This document shows positions 7,576 to 16,123 of a DNA stretch of 64,000 bases, piece after piece. The DNA lies in the NCBI RefSeq assembly GCF_036924595.1, contig NZ_JAZHRV010000001.1:3844001-3908000 (forward strand). Direction: 5' to 3'. The translations under genes were made by a program, and so were the position numbers. The notes under the pieces are model-generated. The model had not been told where the DNA came from. It ran no database searches and was given only the letters and a program-made list of their open reading frames with translations. This DNA comes from Bradyrhizobium algeriense (lineage in GTDB: Bacteria > Pseudomonadota > Alphaproteobacteria > Rhizobiales > Xanthobacteraceae). Position 1 is the first letter of the stretch, and each line of letters begins with the position of its first letter.

Positions 7576-8930
7576 GCGAGATACCGCAACCGCGCCAAGT
7601 TGATCATCATCGCAATGATCGGAAATGCATACATGTTTTCAATTGTTGGAAGGATGTCACGCCCAGTCGCCATACTAATCCCACAACCAAAGATGCTCGC
7701 GAACAGAGCCCAATATAGGTCACTATTCAACCTTCGCCCAACTCGCCAGGCGGTAGCTGTTCCAACGATAAGGAAAACTAGAAGCACACCGGTTAAAATC
7801 ACCCCGCAATCAAGAAAGAATTCGATAATTGCATTATGCGCTACGCTGGCCTGTATCAGGGTTCCTGTGTCCCAAAGTTGGCTCGTCGCCATTCCGTAGC
7901 GACCAGCGCCAAACAGGAACAGGCCGATATTGCTCGTCCATTCCTCTAGTAGCGGAAGCCAAATGTAATCAACTCGGCCCGTCAGCAAGGCATCGGCCGA
8001 GACGCCGGAACTGCTACCCAACCCGATCGAAAGAAGAGCGTTAACGGTTGGTCCGATCCACACCAACGATGTGACGCCAGCCGCCGCAGCACCAAGAACT
8101 AAAATGACAAACCTGCGCCGCAGGATCAGAAACAGGGAACACGAAGCTGCTACTGTGACAAGCGCGCCTCGTGACTCGAGGAGAAGAACCGCCAGGAGCG
8201 ATAGACACAGGGGTGCGATCCAGAGACCGCCGCGCGTAAGAGCTCGATAGAGCAACAAGGGTACAGTAGAAATGTACATGCTTCCAATCACATTGTAATG
8301 GGTCCCCAAATACGCTGTGCACAACTGGGCCATTTCGCGCCGGTCGCTATCAGTTATTCCGCTCGCGTGACCTGAAAGCAGAACGGACGGATTCATCAGC
8401 ACGAGCGCGACAAAAGCGATTGATAGCAATAGTATCGAAAGGCAGATCACCGTCGTGATCCTCTCGAGCTCCTGAAAGGAGCACATCCGCTTAAGGGTAA
8501 ACAGGAAGGATAGAGTGTAAAAGGTCGGCACAATGCAAGCCGATAGTACAAAGTCAAAGTAGGACTCTGGAAATGAATCAGGGAAGCGACTATGCAAAAG
8601 GGGCGCATTTGGAACTGATCGAATGTGGGCGATGGCAAGAGTTGCGAAGTACAGGAGAAAAATTCTGATGGATGTTCGTTCGATTTTGTCGCTCGCATGT
8701 AGGAGCGCAGTGTCGAACACCAGATAAGCCAAGACTATTGCTGCTAATAAGTTGAAGGGTTTAAACCCCTGGATGCCGAACAAATTGTCCGTCAGAAATG
8801 GCACGCGCTGGAAGGGCCACATGAAAATGAACAACAGAAAGAAAAAGGCGCCGGTGCCAGCTTGCGCGACCGAATGCGGCAACGTGAGATGATAAGGCGC
8901 TCGGCCGCTATGGCTTAAAGATGCACTCAT
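7551..8930 (-). CDS. O-antigen ligase / Wzy-like polymerase
   Basis: This 459-residue polytopic membrane protein has about ten hydrophobic segments and a long extracytoplasmic stretch between roughly residues 295 and 370 that contains LTGRVDYIWLPLLEEW, FGAGRYGMA and SVAHNAIIEFF. G-GR/H-N-E motifs in this loop are typical of the O-antigen ligase/polymerase superfamily. It probably polymerises or ligates the repeat unit of the surface polysaccharide. It sits upstream-to-downstream with a glycosyltransferase and asparagine synthetase on the same strand. Its last codons overlap IS66 debris, so the extreme C-terminus may not be original. Confidence 0.8.
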   Translation of the reverse strand: MSASLSHSGRAPYHLTLPHSVAQAGTGAFFFLLFIFMWPFQRVPFLTDNLFGIQGFKPFNLLAAIVLAYLVFDTALLHASDKIERTSIRIFLLYFATLAIAHIRSVPNAPLLHSRFPDSFPESYFDFVLSACIVPTFYTLSFLFTLKRMCSFQELERITTVICLSILLLSIAFVALVLMNPSVLLSGHASGITDSDRREMAQLCTAYLGTHYNVIGSMYISTVPLLLYRALTRGGLWIAPLCLSLLAVLLLESRGALVTVAASCSLFLILRRRFVILVLGAAAAGVTSLVWIGPTVNALLSIGLGSSSGVSADALLTGRVDYIWLPLLEEWTSNIGLFLFGAGRYGMATSQLWDTGTLIQASVAHNAIIEFFLDCGVILTGVLLVFLIVGTATAWRVGRRLNSDLYWALFASIFGCGISMATGRDILPTIENMYAFPIIAMMINLARLRYLARQPAPRE

Positions 8931-9065
8931 CGACCTATCGAATTTGGTTGATCTACTCTAAACGTACCGAGAGCAATCCAACCGCCGGAGCTCTCCGCGC
9001 GATCACATGCTTCTCCATCTGCTTGATCGAACCAGGCGTTGTCACAAAGGTTCGAGTGGGCCATT

Positions 9066-10217
9066 TCAAAGTGGTTGCCCCGGGTGTTTTGACTTAGCGA
9101 CGAGAGGCGTTAAAGCCGCAATTAACTCGCGAGCTTTTGCCGTCGGCGAGTGATTGGCCTTAACATAGATCTGACATCGTTGAGCGAGCGCGTTGTATTC
9201 ATTTGCGTCCATGTCCCAGAACATCTTCACGGATTTGGAAAGTGCCAACTCGTCCTCAGCCGATGCGCCAAGGCTATGACGCAGGACGATCGAGTCCGGA
9301 TCGACTTGCCGGCGCGTTATGACAGGTGTGCCCACGGCGAAAGCTTCCAGGAACACGTTCGAGAAGCCTTCGAAATCCGATGTGGAGAGAAGCATCGTCG
9401 CTTCCGATAGAAATTGTTGAACGTCTGCCCGCCGGACAAGGCCAACCAGTTCCACGTTTGGCAGATGGCGCAGGCCATTCACGGCGTCCAGCGTCGATTG
9501 ATCAACCTGTCGCTCTGGCATCCCCCCCACGCGGAATTTGACGGCCGGAAATTCCTGGGCGATTCGAAAAAGCAGTGGCAAATTCTTTCCATGGCGGAAA
9601 ACACCAAGCCAGGCGACATATCTGCGTTCTGCGCGCAGCAAAGGAGCGGGCGCGTCCTCTGCTACGACAACGGCATTATGAAGGACGTGTATAGGCGTGC
9701 CCGGAAACAGCGCTGCCAATTTTTCGCGTTGATATTCATTTTGACAAAGAAATGCCGCTGTTCGATGCCGAGCCCAAGAATACGCTAACCATTCATAAAA
9801 TCGAAGCCCGACTTTGCATCGTTCATCGACGTTCATGTCGCTGACAACGCGGTGAACGAACGGAATCCCTAGTTGGCCGGCGACGAAAGCCATGATGGCG
9901 GTATGGACCCCACATACGCCTTGGATCATGATATCTGGATGATAGGCGCGGGCGGCTGCCAATATTTTTGGAATATATGAGTAGAAATACTTCGCAACCC
10001 GCACCCCATGTTCGGGATCATAGGTTTCGATGAGTTTGATTTGCTGGCCCGAACCTACATGGGCCAAAGCACCCTTCCAGGTAAGGAGAGCGGCTTCGTG
10101 ACCGGCGTTTTCAAGCGCGCGAAGCCATATTGAAAGTTGGACGGCCCAGCCGCCGATCGGATAGTTATCATCCTTCAATAGATAGGGAATGGAAAAATCT
10201 ATCGAGAGAATTCGCAT
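9066..10217 (-). CDS. Glycosyltransferase family 4
   Basis: The start at MRILSIDFSIPY gives 383 residues; an alternative start lies 12 codons upstream, four bases from the asnB stop. The N-terminal domain has a GGWAVQLSIWL acceptor-side loop, and the C-terminal domain has RYVAWLGVFRHGKN and then STSDFEGFSNVFLEAFAVG-type donor binding with the E-x7-E pattern. It should add one sugar to a lipid-linked polysaccharide repeat in the cytoplasm. It follows asnB closely and is probably cotranscribed. Confidence 0.85.
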   Translation of the reverse strand: MRILSIDFSIPYLLKDDNYPIGGWAVQLSIWLRALENAGHEAALLTWKGALAHVGSGQQIKLIETYDPEHGVRVAKYFYSYIPKILAAARAYHPDIMIQGVCGVHTAIMAFVAGQLGIPFVHRVVSDMNVDERCKVGLRFYEWLAYSWARHRTAAFLCQNEYQREKLAALFPGTPIHVLHNAVVVAEDAPAPLLRAERRYVAWLGVFRHGKNLPLLFRIAQEFPAVKFRVGGMPERQVDQSTLDAVNGLRHLPNVELVGLVRRADVQQFLSEATMLLSTSDFEGFSNVFLEAFAVGTPVITRRQVDPDSIVLRHSLGASAEDELALSKSVKMFWDMDANEYNALAQRCQIYVKANHSPTAKARELIAALTPLVAKSKHPGQPL

Positions 10218-10257
10218 CTGAGACCCCGAGCTTCGTGGGACCGCCATCGCCATATCT

Positions 10258-12243
10258 TCAATTCAAAAGGGATGCCAAGCGTCTTGTTCCGGTGTCAGCC
10301 ACTGACGCATCGCCCCACCGACGATGCCACGCCTGAAACATAAGAACATTCCAAATGAGGAAATACCGCTCATTATTCCCGCTCAAGAATTCGACCCAGA
10401 GCGAGCGAATGCCCTCGACGTCAAAAATATCATCGGCGCTCAGGCTAGCCTCGTTCATCAGGTCTTCGGCCCAATCGCGCAACGGACCGCGCAACCAGTC
10501 TGCGAGCGGAACCCCGAACCCCATTTTCGGACGCTCAACCAGACGATCGGGCACATGGCGGGCAAGAACACACCGGAGCAAATGTTTGGGGCGCCGGGCA
10601 CGCGCGTTCTGAAATGACGGCAGCTTCCAGACCCATTCGACCAGGCGATGGTCGAGGAGCGGAACACGCACCTCAAGAGCGACAGCCATAGAGGCGCGAT
10701 CAACCTTAGTCAGGATGTCATCGGGCAAATACGTGCACATGTCCAGGTAGCGCATACGGTCCACCGGACCTGGCAAAAGGGCCTCGAGGTTTTGACCCCA
10801 GCAGGCCGTCCGCACCTCTTGTGCCCCATTTACAAGACTGTCTGGGTTCGGGTGATGCGAGGCAACAATTTGATGGTACATGGAATCGATCGATGGAAAT
10901 GAAAGAATTTGCGCCAACCGATGGGCCTTTTGGCCGACCCGTGGCACGCGCCGAAGGTATGGCACATAGCGCGCTATCCTATCGAAGGCGCTAGGCGGCA
11001 CAGCGCGAATGCTTGAAGACGCGAGGCGGCGGAACGCAAGCGGCATCTTCGCACTCGGTCGCCAAACGTTCTGCGCCCATTGATACCGGTTGTACCCGGA
11101 AAACAATTCGTCTCCACCATCTCCCGACAGAGCCACCTTGACGCGTTTTCGCGTCAACGCGGAAACAATATGGGTCGGGATCTGGGAGGGGTCGGCGAAT
11201 GGCTCATCATACATCTCGGCCAACTTCGGCACCACATCGAGAGCGTCAGCGCCGCCAACGGGAAATGTTGTATGGTCGGTCCCAAGATGTCGCGCAACAG
11301 CCTCAGCGTGTTTCGCTTCGTCGAATGCCGCGTTCTCAAAGCTGATGGTAAACGTCCTGACTGGTCTCAGAGAAGATTTCTGCATCAGTGCGACGACAGT
11401 AGATGAGTCATAGCCGCCCGACAGAAAGGCGCCAAGCGGAACATCCGCTATCATGCGGCGCGATACTGCATCATGCAGCAACGCCTCGAGCTCGTCGACC
11501 AGTCCCTCTTCGTCGGCTCGAAGCGTATTCCGTTGCCCCTGCGAAACAACACTGGCCAGATCCCAGTACGTGCCCACTTCGGCGCCGCCGCCGCCCGCAA
11601 TTTTGACGAACCCGGCGGGCGGCAGTTTGTAGACACCTTCATAGATCGTGAATGGACCTGGCACATAACCATGCCGAAGAAAGGCAGTGATCGCTCCACG
11701 ATTGAGACTTGGCTTCCAACCGGGATGAGCGCGCAGCGCCTTCAACTCTGATCCGAACAAAACTAGTCCATCGAAAATCGCCCAATAAAGCGGCTTTTCG
11801 CCCATTCGATCACGAGCTAGGAACAGTTGACGCTCTCCGGCGTCCCACGCTGCAATTGCGAACATCCCGTTCAAACGGGCGATGGTCGATTTGACGCCCC
11901 ATTGGGCGAATCCTTCGACAATAACTTCTGTATCTGAATGCCCTCGAAACCGGACTCCGCAACGCTCCAATTCGGCCTTCAGTTCTCGGAAATTATACAC
12001 TTCACCGTTGAACGTAATTGTATATTGGCCGTTGGCCGAGACCATTGGTTGATGTCCCATCGAGGACAAGTCGATAATTGCCAGGCGACGCTGCCCGAAG
12101 GCAATGCTGGCCTGCTCGCTTAACCAAACTCCGCTGTCGTCCGGCCCGCGGTGGCTCAGGGTTTGCGTCATTGCAGACGCCCGCCTTTTCAGATCTTGCA
12201 GGCTGCAACCATTACGCTCCCAAATACCGGAAATTCCGCACAT
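10258..12243 (-). CDS. asnB: Asparagine synthase (glutamine-hydrolysing)
   Basis: The 661-residue protein begins MCGISGIWE, leaving the catalytic Cys2 of the class II glutaminase exposed after Met removal. The glutaminase domain has RGPDDSG, FNGEVYNF and DTEVI. The synthetase domain has the PPi loop FLSGGYDSS and LSGDGGDELFSGYNRY. Paralogues of this type in polysaccharide loci often amidate sugar acids rather than make free asparagine; which applies here cannot be told. A scrambled partial copy of its first 60 codons lies at 13459-13558. Confidence 0.92.
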   Translation of the reverse strand: MCGISGIWERNGCSLQDLKRRASAMTQTLSHRGPDDSGVWLSEQASIAFGQRRLAIIDLSSMGHQPMVSANGQYTITFNGEVYNFRELKAELERCGVRFRGHSDTEVIVEGFAQWGVKSTIARLNGMFAIAAWDAGERQLFLARDRMGEKPLYWAIFDGLVLFGSELKALRAHPGWKPSLNRGAITAFLRHGYVPGPFTIYEGVYKLPPAGFVKIAGGGGAEVGTYWDLASVVSQGQRNTLRADEEGLVDELEALLHDAVSRRMIADVPLGAFLSGGYDSSTVVALMQKSSLRPVRTFTISFENAAFDEAKHAEAVARHLGTDHTTFPVGGADALDVVPKLAEMYDEPFADPSQIPTHIVSALTRKRVKVALSGDGGDELFSGYNRYQWAQNVWRPSAKMPLAFRRLASSSIRAVPPSAFDRIARYVPYLRRVPRVGQKAHRLAQILSFPSIDSMYHQIVASHHPNPDSLVNGAQEVRTACWGQNLEALLPGPVDRMRYLDMCTYLPDDILTKVDRASMAVALEVRVPLLDHRLVEWVWKLPSFQNARARRPKHLLRCVLARHVPDRLVERPKMGFGVPLADWLRGPLRDWAEDLMNEASLSADDIFDVEGIRSLWVEFLSGNNERYFLIWNVLMFQAWHRRWGDASVADTGTRRLASLLN

Positions 12244-12395
12244 GCTTGAAAAGAGCTCCCTAATGAGAGGACGTCAACGCATGGCGTCCAAACTCACACC
12301 CTGGCAGCATAGTATTTTGAACCGGTCCGCGGCTCGACCCTTTCGGATTACCTATTCTCGAGCGCAGGAGAAGCCCAGAGCAGCAGATTCGCGGA
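12171..12395. repeat. Left copy of a direct repeat spanning the asnB 5' end
   Basis: Two blocks, 12171-12208 and 12277-12395, recur in the same order and orientation at 13521-13558 and 13559-13675, with the roughly 68 bases between the blocks missing in the right copy. The second block is about 93 percent identical by eye. The repeats flank the methyltransferase gene at 12618-13445. Confidence 0.8.
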
Positions 12396-12617
12396 ATGGG
12401 GTACGCGCTAAGCCGGGACGTCGATCGGCATGGAGAGCTCTGGATCGCCGAGCGAGGGAAGTGGTTCTCCGCCGAACACACCACCTATCACACTGGAGGC
12501 CTTGCCCTACAACCCGCCCTCTTCGAACAGATCGAAGTCTCCCCGATGCCGCCCGCTGTAACGCCGATCTTACCTTACCTAAAGACACGAGTGAGAGCAC
12601 CCACTCATGATTTGCGC
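12244..12617. other. Intergenic region without a recognised gene
   Basis: It contains the second block of the direct repeat and about 220 further bases with open frames on both strands, none with a known family or plausible ribosome binding site. Confidence 0.4.
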
Positions 12618-13445
12618 TCACTTAGGCGAGGCCGACCTTATGAACAAGAACTCCGTGTTCGCCTCACCGGTCGCCATCCTCTGCAAGCTGAAACCGAGCT
12701 CCTTGCAAAAGGAGACGGCATCTTTGTCATAGACAAATTCCATCGGCCAACCGCCAAGCCAATCACGAATATCCGTAAACATATTCATGCCGCGATTCTT
12801 TTTGTATTCGTGCATCCTCCACAGAAACAGAGGTAGCCGCAGCGGATTATAGTGCATCTGAAAGCGCCAGACGTACCAAAGATCCATGTAGCGTCTCTTC
12901 AGCCATCCCGCCGTAACATACCTTTGCTTAACGTCGAGCCAGAATTCCGGCGGCGGGTTGACTTGAGCGTCCGCTGAATAGAGAGCGATATAAAACATAC
13001 CACCGGGCCTAACGCACGCTGCGGCATTGCGAATTGCATGCCAGACGTCTCCGGTGTGATGCAGAACCCCCCATGAATAGACCAGGTCGTATGCCCCCAA
13101 GTTCTTCACAAATGTGTCGTCAAGAACGGAGCCTTGCTCGATGGTCCAATTAGAGGGATTACCTACCTGAGCCTGCACGCATCGGCTCGTAGCGACTGAA
13201 TTCGCGTCATAGTCAAAGCCACGAACCGATACTGCGCCTGCTTCTAGGGCGGCAATGGAGTGAAGTCCGCTTCCGCATCCAATATCGAGGAACGTTAGCC
13301 CCTTCAGATCGTCCCGTTCGATAAAATCGAGAAGGTGCTTCTTGGAAATCCGTACCCTCTCGGGTCCGAAATTCTTTTGAATGAAGTGGTGCCAGTTATT
13401 CCCAAACTCGAATCTCTGTCCCTCTTCTTGAACCATGCTACTCAT
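12618..13445 (-). CDS. Class I SAM-dependent methyltransferase
   Basis: The start is set at MSSMVQEEGQ because AGGAGG lies eight bases upstream. The product has 275 residues with motif I FLDIGCGSGLHS, an acidic FDYDANS for the ribose, and YDLVYSWGVLHHTGD after motif II. It resembles methyltransferases that modify glycans or lipids; the substrate is unknown. The gene is flanked by direct repeats that carry pieces of asnB, which suggests it entered or was duplicated by recombination. Confidence 0.8.
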   Translation of the reverse strand: MSSMVQEEGQRFEFGNNWHHFIQKNFGPERVRISKKHLLDFIERDDLKGLTFLDIGCGSGLHSIAALEAGAVSVRGFDYDANSVATSRCVQAQVGNPSNWTIEQGSVLDDTFVKNLGAYDLVYSWGVLHHTGDVWHAIRNAAACVRPGGMFYIALYSADAQVNPPPEFWLDVKQRYVTAGWLKRRYMDLWYVWRFQMHYNPLRLPLFLWRMHEYKKNRGMNMFTDIRDWLGGWPMEFVYDKDAVSFCKELGFSLQRMATGEANTEFLFIRSASPK

Positions 13446-13458
13446 TACCCACTCCTCC

Positions 13459-13520
13459 TGACGCAAACCCTGAACTACCGCGGGCCGGACGACAGCGCAG
13501 CTTGGTTGAGCAAGCCAGCA
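13459..13520 (+). pseudogene. asnB N-terminal fragment, inverted relative to asnB
   Basis: The plus strand reads TQTLNYRGPDDSAAWLSKPA, equivalent to TQTLSHRGPDDSGVWLSEQA of AsnB, which is encoded on the minus strand. It runs straight into a 38-base block that is in the original orientation. The two blocks join at a shared cattgc. Confidence 0.7.
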
Positions 13521-13675
13521 TTGCAGACGCCCGCCTTTTCAGATCTTGCAGGCTGCAAACGCATGGCATCCAAACTCACACCTGGCAGCATAGTATTTTG
13601 AACCGGTCCGCGGCTTGACCCTTTCGGATTACCCATTCTCGATCACAGCAGAAGCCCAGGCCAGCAGATCGCGGA
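13521..13675. repeat. Right copy of the asnB-end direct repeat
   Basis: It matches 12171-12208 plus 12277-12395 with the intervening bases deleted. See the left copy for details. Confidence 0.8.
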
Positions 13676-13770
13676 TATGTCGGGCGATTCTTTCTTGACG
13701 CTCAGACGCGCTGGTCGCGATACTGTGTCAGGAGCTTCTGTGGTTTGTCGATGAACTTGGAGGCGACAAG

Positions 13771-14730
13771 ATGTACAGCACGCGGTCTATTGTTTTCAAT
13801 GCAGCGACATTCGTGCCGGGCGTGACAGCTATCCCAGCTGTCAGAGACTATCTTGCTCGCAGGGACAAAGGAACGGGCGGCACAATCTCGGCCCGATACT
13901 GCTACAGCGTCTGGCTAAGGCATCTCGTGAAAGCGGCAGAAAGCGGGCTTGATACGAGACCTCAGGTCATCGCAGAGCTCGGACCGGGCGACTCGCTGGG
14001 GACCGGGATTGCAGCACTCCTGTCGGGAGCTTCCAAATACTATGCGCTTGACTTCATCTCGCACGTTACAGCGGAGCGAAATATCCAAGTGCTTCATGAA
14101 CTAGCTGAGTTGTTTGGCCAGCGCGCCGATATTCCAGACGAAGCTGAATTTCCCGACGTGTTCCCGAAGCTGAAAAGCTATCGGTTCCCCGAGCAGCTAA
14201 TTACGAACAGGGCCGTAAACATATCCGAGACCTGGATACGCGAGATCGAGGCGGCGCTGCACGGCGCCTCGCAGGCGGAGGTTGTTCAGTTACGGGCACC
14301 TTGGCTGGACGCGACCGTGATCGAGGACGGGACGATTGACATGCTGTTTTCGCAGGCAGTGCTAGAGCATGTAGACGCATTGAGCGAAGCATACAACGCC
14401 ATGAGGCGGTGGTTGAAGCCCGGAGCTTTCATGTCCCATGTGGTCGACTTCAAGTGTCACGGGTGTGCAGCGGAGTGGAACGGCCATTGGTCCTATTCCG
14501 ATCTGAAATGGGCCCTCATTCGTGGAAAGCGATCGTGGCACTTAAATCGCGAGCCGCTTTCGACTCATATGCGCCTTCTCGACAAAGAAGGCTTCAGAAC
14601 GCTCTGCAAAGAGACCGTAACCCGACCGTCCACTCTGGAAGCCCCGCATCTTGCAAGGCGGTTTACGAATCTTACCCCAGCGGACTTAGTTACTAGCGGC
14701 GTTTTCCTTCAAGCGGTGAAACAATGCTGA
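13771..14730 (+). CDS. SAM-dependent methyltransferase, methyltransferase-11 type
   Basis: A GGAGG eight bases before the ATG supports the start. The 319-residue product has VIAELGPGDSLGTGIAALL as a motif-I variant, IDMLFSQAVLEHVDAL, and a WLKPGAFMSHVVDFKCH segment. The extra C-terminal region (SDLKWALIRGKRSWHLNR) is typical of methyltransferases in glycan gene clusters. It stands alone on the plus strand between minus-strand genes. The substrate is unknown. Confidence 0.75.
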   Translation: MYSTRSIVFNAATFVPGVTAIPAVRDYLARRDKGTGGTISARYCYSVWLRHLVKAAESGLDTRPQVIAELGPGDSLGTGIAALLSGASKYYALDFISHVTAERNIQVLHELAELFGQRADIPDEAEFPDVFPKLKSYRFPEQLITNRAVNISETWIREIEAALHGASQAEVVQLRAPWLDATVIEDGTIDMLFSQAVLEHVDALSEAYNAMRRWLKPGAFMSHVVDFKCHGCAAEWNGHWSYSDLKWALIRGKRSWHLNREPLSTHMRLLDKEGFRTLCKETVTRPSTLEAPHLARRFTNLTPADLVTSGVFLQAVKQC

Positions 14731-14751
14731 GACGTTTTGTTGTCAGCTCGG

Positions 14752-15190
14752 CTAGCTCGCGGTCGCCTCAGCTGCGCGAAACCAAGATATCAAGGAGTGA
14801 TGGACCTTTGTGAACACGAACCCAAGCAGCAAGGTCGTCATAAACGCCGAAGACTTTGCCACGAGTCGCAGAAGAACGGATGTGTCTAGCTCGGAGGAGA
14901 CGATGTGAGCGACCAGCACACCGACCGCAACCACAAAGGCGACTTTCAAAGTCTGATCCACTCCCAAACAACGTGGTTCCTGCCACCGCGCCGGCGAGGC
15001 CGAATAACAAGGACGCTCAAGGCAATTGAGAGCAAAAGCGATATCGCGCCGATCGTCGCGGCCTGCCGACCGAATCCAAACGCCCAAAGCACCAGCGAAG
15101 CCGGGTGAGCCGTTCGGCGAGCTCGCCAGATAGGTTGCAGTCGCGTGCCGCCATTCCGATGAAGCTGAACGACGTCCTCTTCCTCTGCTC
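14752..15190 (-). pseudogene. Frameshifted membrane-protein remnant, possibly C-terminus of a polysaccharide flippase
   Basis: Three frames must be combined: SGELAERLTRLRWCFGR, then RQAATIGAISLLLSIALSVL, then KVAFVVAVGVLVAHIVSSEL with a further hydrophobic helix. Together these look like the last helices of a multi-pass transporter. No single frame is complete. A flippase-like N-terminus lies at 17.8-18.1 kb on the same strand, and the two may be parts of one former gene. The family is inferred only from hydrophobicity and context. Confidence 0.4.
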
Positions 15191-15213
15191 ATGGCAAGAT
15201 GCGGTCCGAATCC

Positions 15214-16068
15214 CTACACTCGCCAGGCATAGAGCCAGACGAGATATTTCGCGCTCGGTGCCGACGAAAACGGCGTGGGCATGGGGGGCCCTGGCAGTTC
15301 AGCATCCACCCTCGCGTCGCTAACCGTGATGCGGAAGCCCGCTTCCGAAAGCGCCGTCCACAGTTCCGCCACCTGGTCTTGCACAGCAGGATTGCAGTGC
15401 AATTCGCACGAAAGATAGTTGACCAACCCCATTTTGCCTGTGGCGCACAGGTCTTTGATCACGCCAAATTCGCTGCCCTCGATATCGACCTTGAGATAAT
15501 CCACCGGCTCGGTAATCAGGTCACTTAAACGCACCGCGTCCACCAGCACCCCTGGCCCTTCGCCGACATGGCCGCCCAGCGATCCCTCAGGCACAAACGA
15601 TACCTTGCCAGCGGCATCGCTGACGGCGGCGCGAACCACCGTGACCGAGGTGAGGCCTAGCGCGCGCACATTCTCTTCCAGGAGGTCGGCGGTTTGCGGG
15701 TCGGCCTCAAAGACGGTGATGCGGGCACGCGGATAGCGCTGCTTGAACCAGATCACACTCATGCCAATGTTCCCACCGCAATCAAGGATCACGGGCGCAT
15801 CGCCTAATCCGGCGACCTCATAGCCGCGGTCCAGAAAAATCTCACGATAGAGCGACAGCATCGCCCCGGCGTCCGTATAGCGCACCGGCCCGAAGGGAAA
15901 GCGAAACGCGCCGGGGACGCGGCGAGGGTTGCGCTCGCCCAACCAGAAGAGGCGCACGCAGGTCCACGAGCGTGTTCGTCTGATGACATCGACCATACCA
16001 CGCGCCTGCCTGAACAGGTCTGCCAGACTAAGGCTTTTGGATGGGGAGCTAGCCGCTTGTACACTCAT
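15214..16068 (-). CDS. FkbM-family methyltransferase
   Basis: The ATG at MSVQAASSPS has GAGGAAG ten bases upstream and gives 284 residues. Motif I is VILDCGGNIGMSVIWF, followed by VFEADPQ, and the family-specific VDYLKVDIEGSEFGVI. FkbM enzymes methylate hydroxyl groups of sugars or other metabolites. It lies 55 bases after the MurJ-like gene, so the two form one unit. Confidence 0.85.
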   Translation of the reverse strand: MSVQAASSPSKSLSLADLFRQARGMVDVIRRTRSWTCVRLFWLGERNPRRVPGAFRFPFGPVRYTDAGAMLSLYREIFLDRGYEVAGLGDAPVILDCGGNIGMSVIWFKQRYPRARITVFEADPQTADLLEENVRALGLTSVTVVRAAVSDAAGKVSFVPEGSLGGHVGEGPGVLVDAVRLSDLITEPVDYLKVDIEGSEFGVIKDLCATGKMGLVNYLSCELHCNPAVQDQVAELWTALSEAGFRITVSDARVDAELPGPPMPTPFSSAPSAKYLVWLYAWRV

Positions 16069-16123
16069 GGAAAGTTCTTCCTTCCTCGCAGGGTACGCAA
16101 ACATCGATACGCTCATCTGCGGC

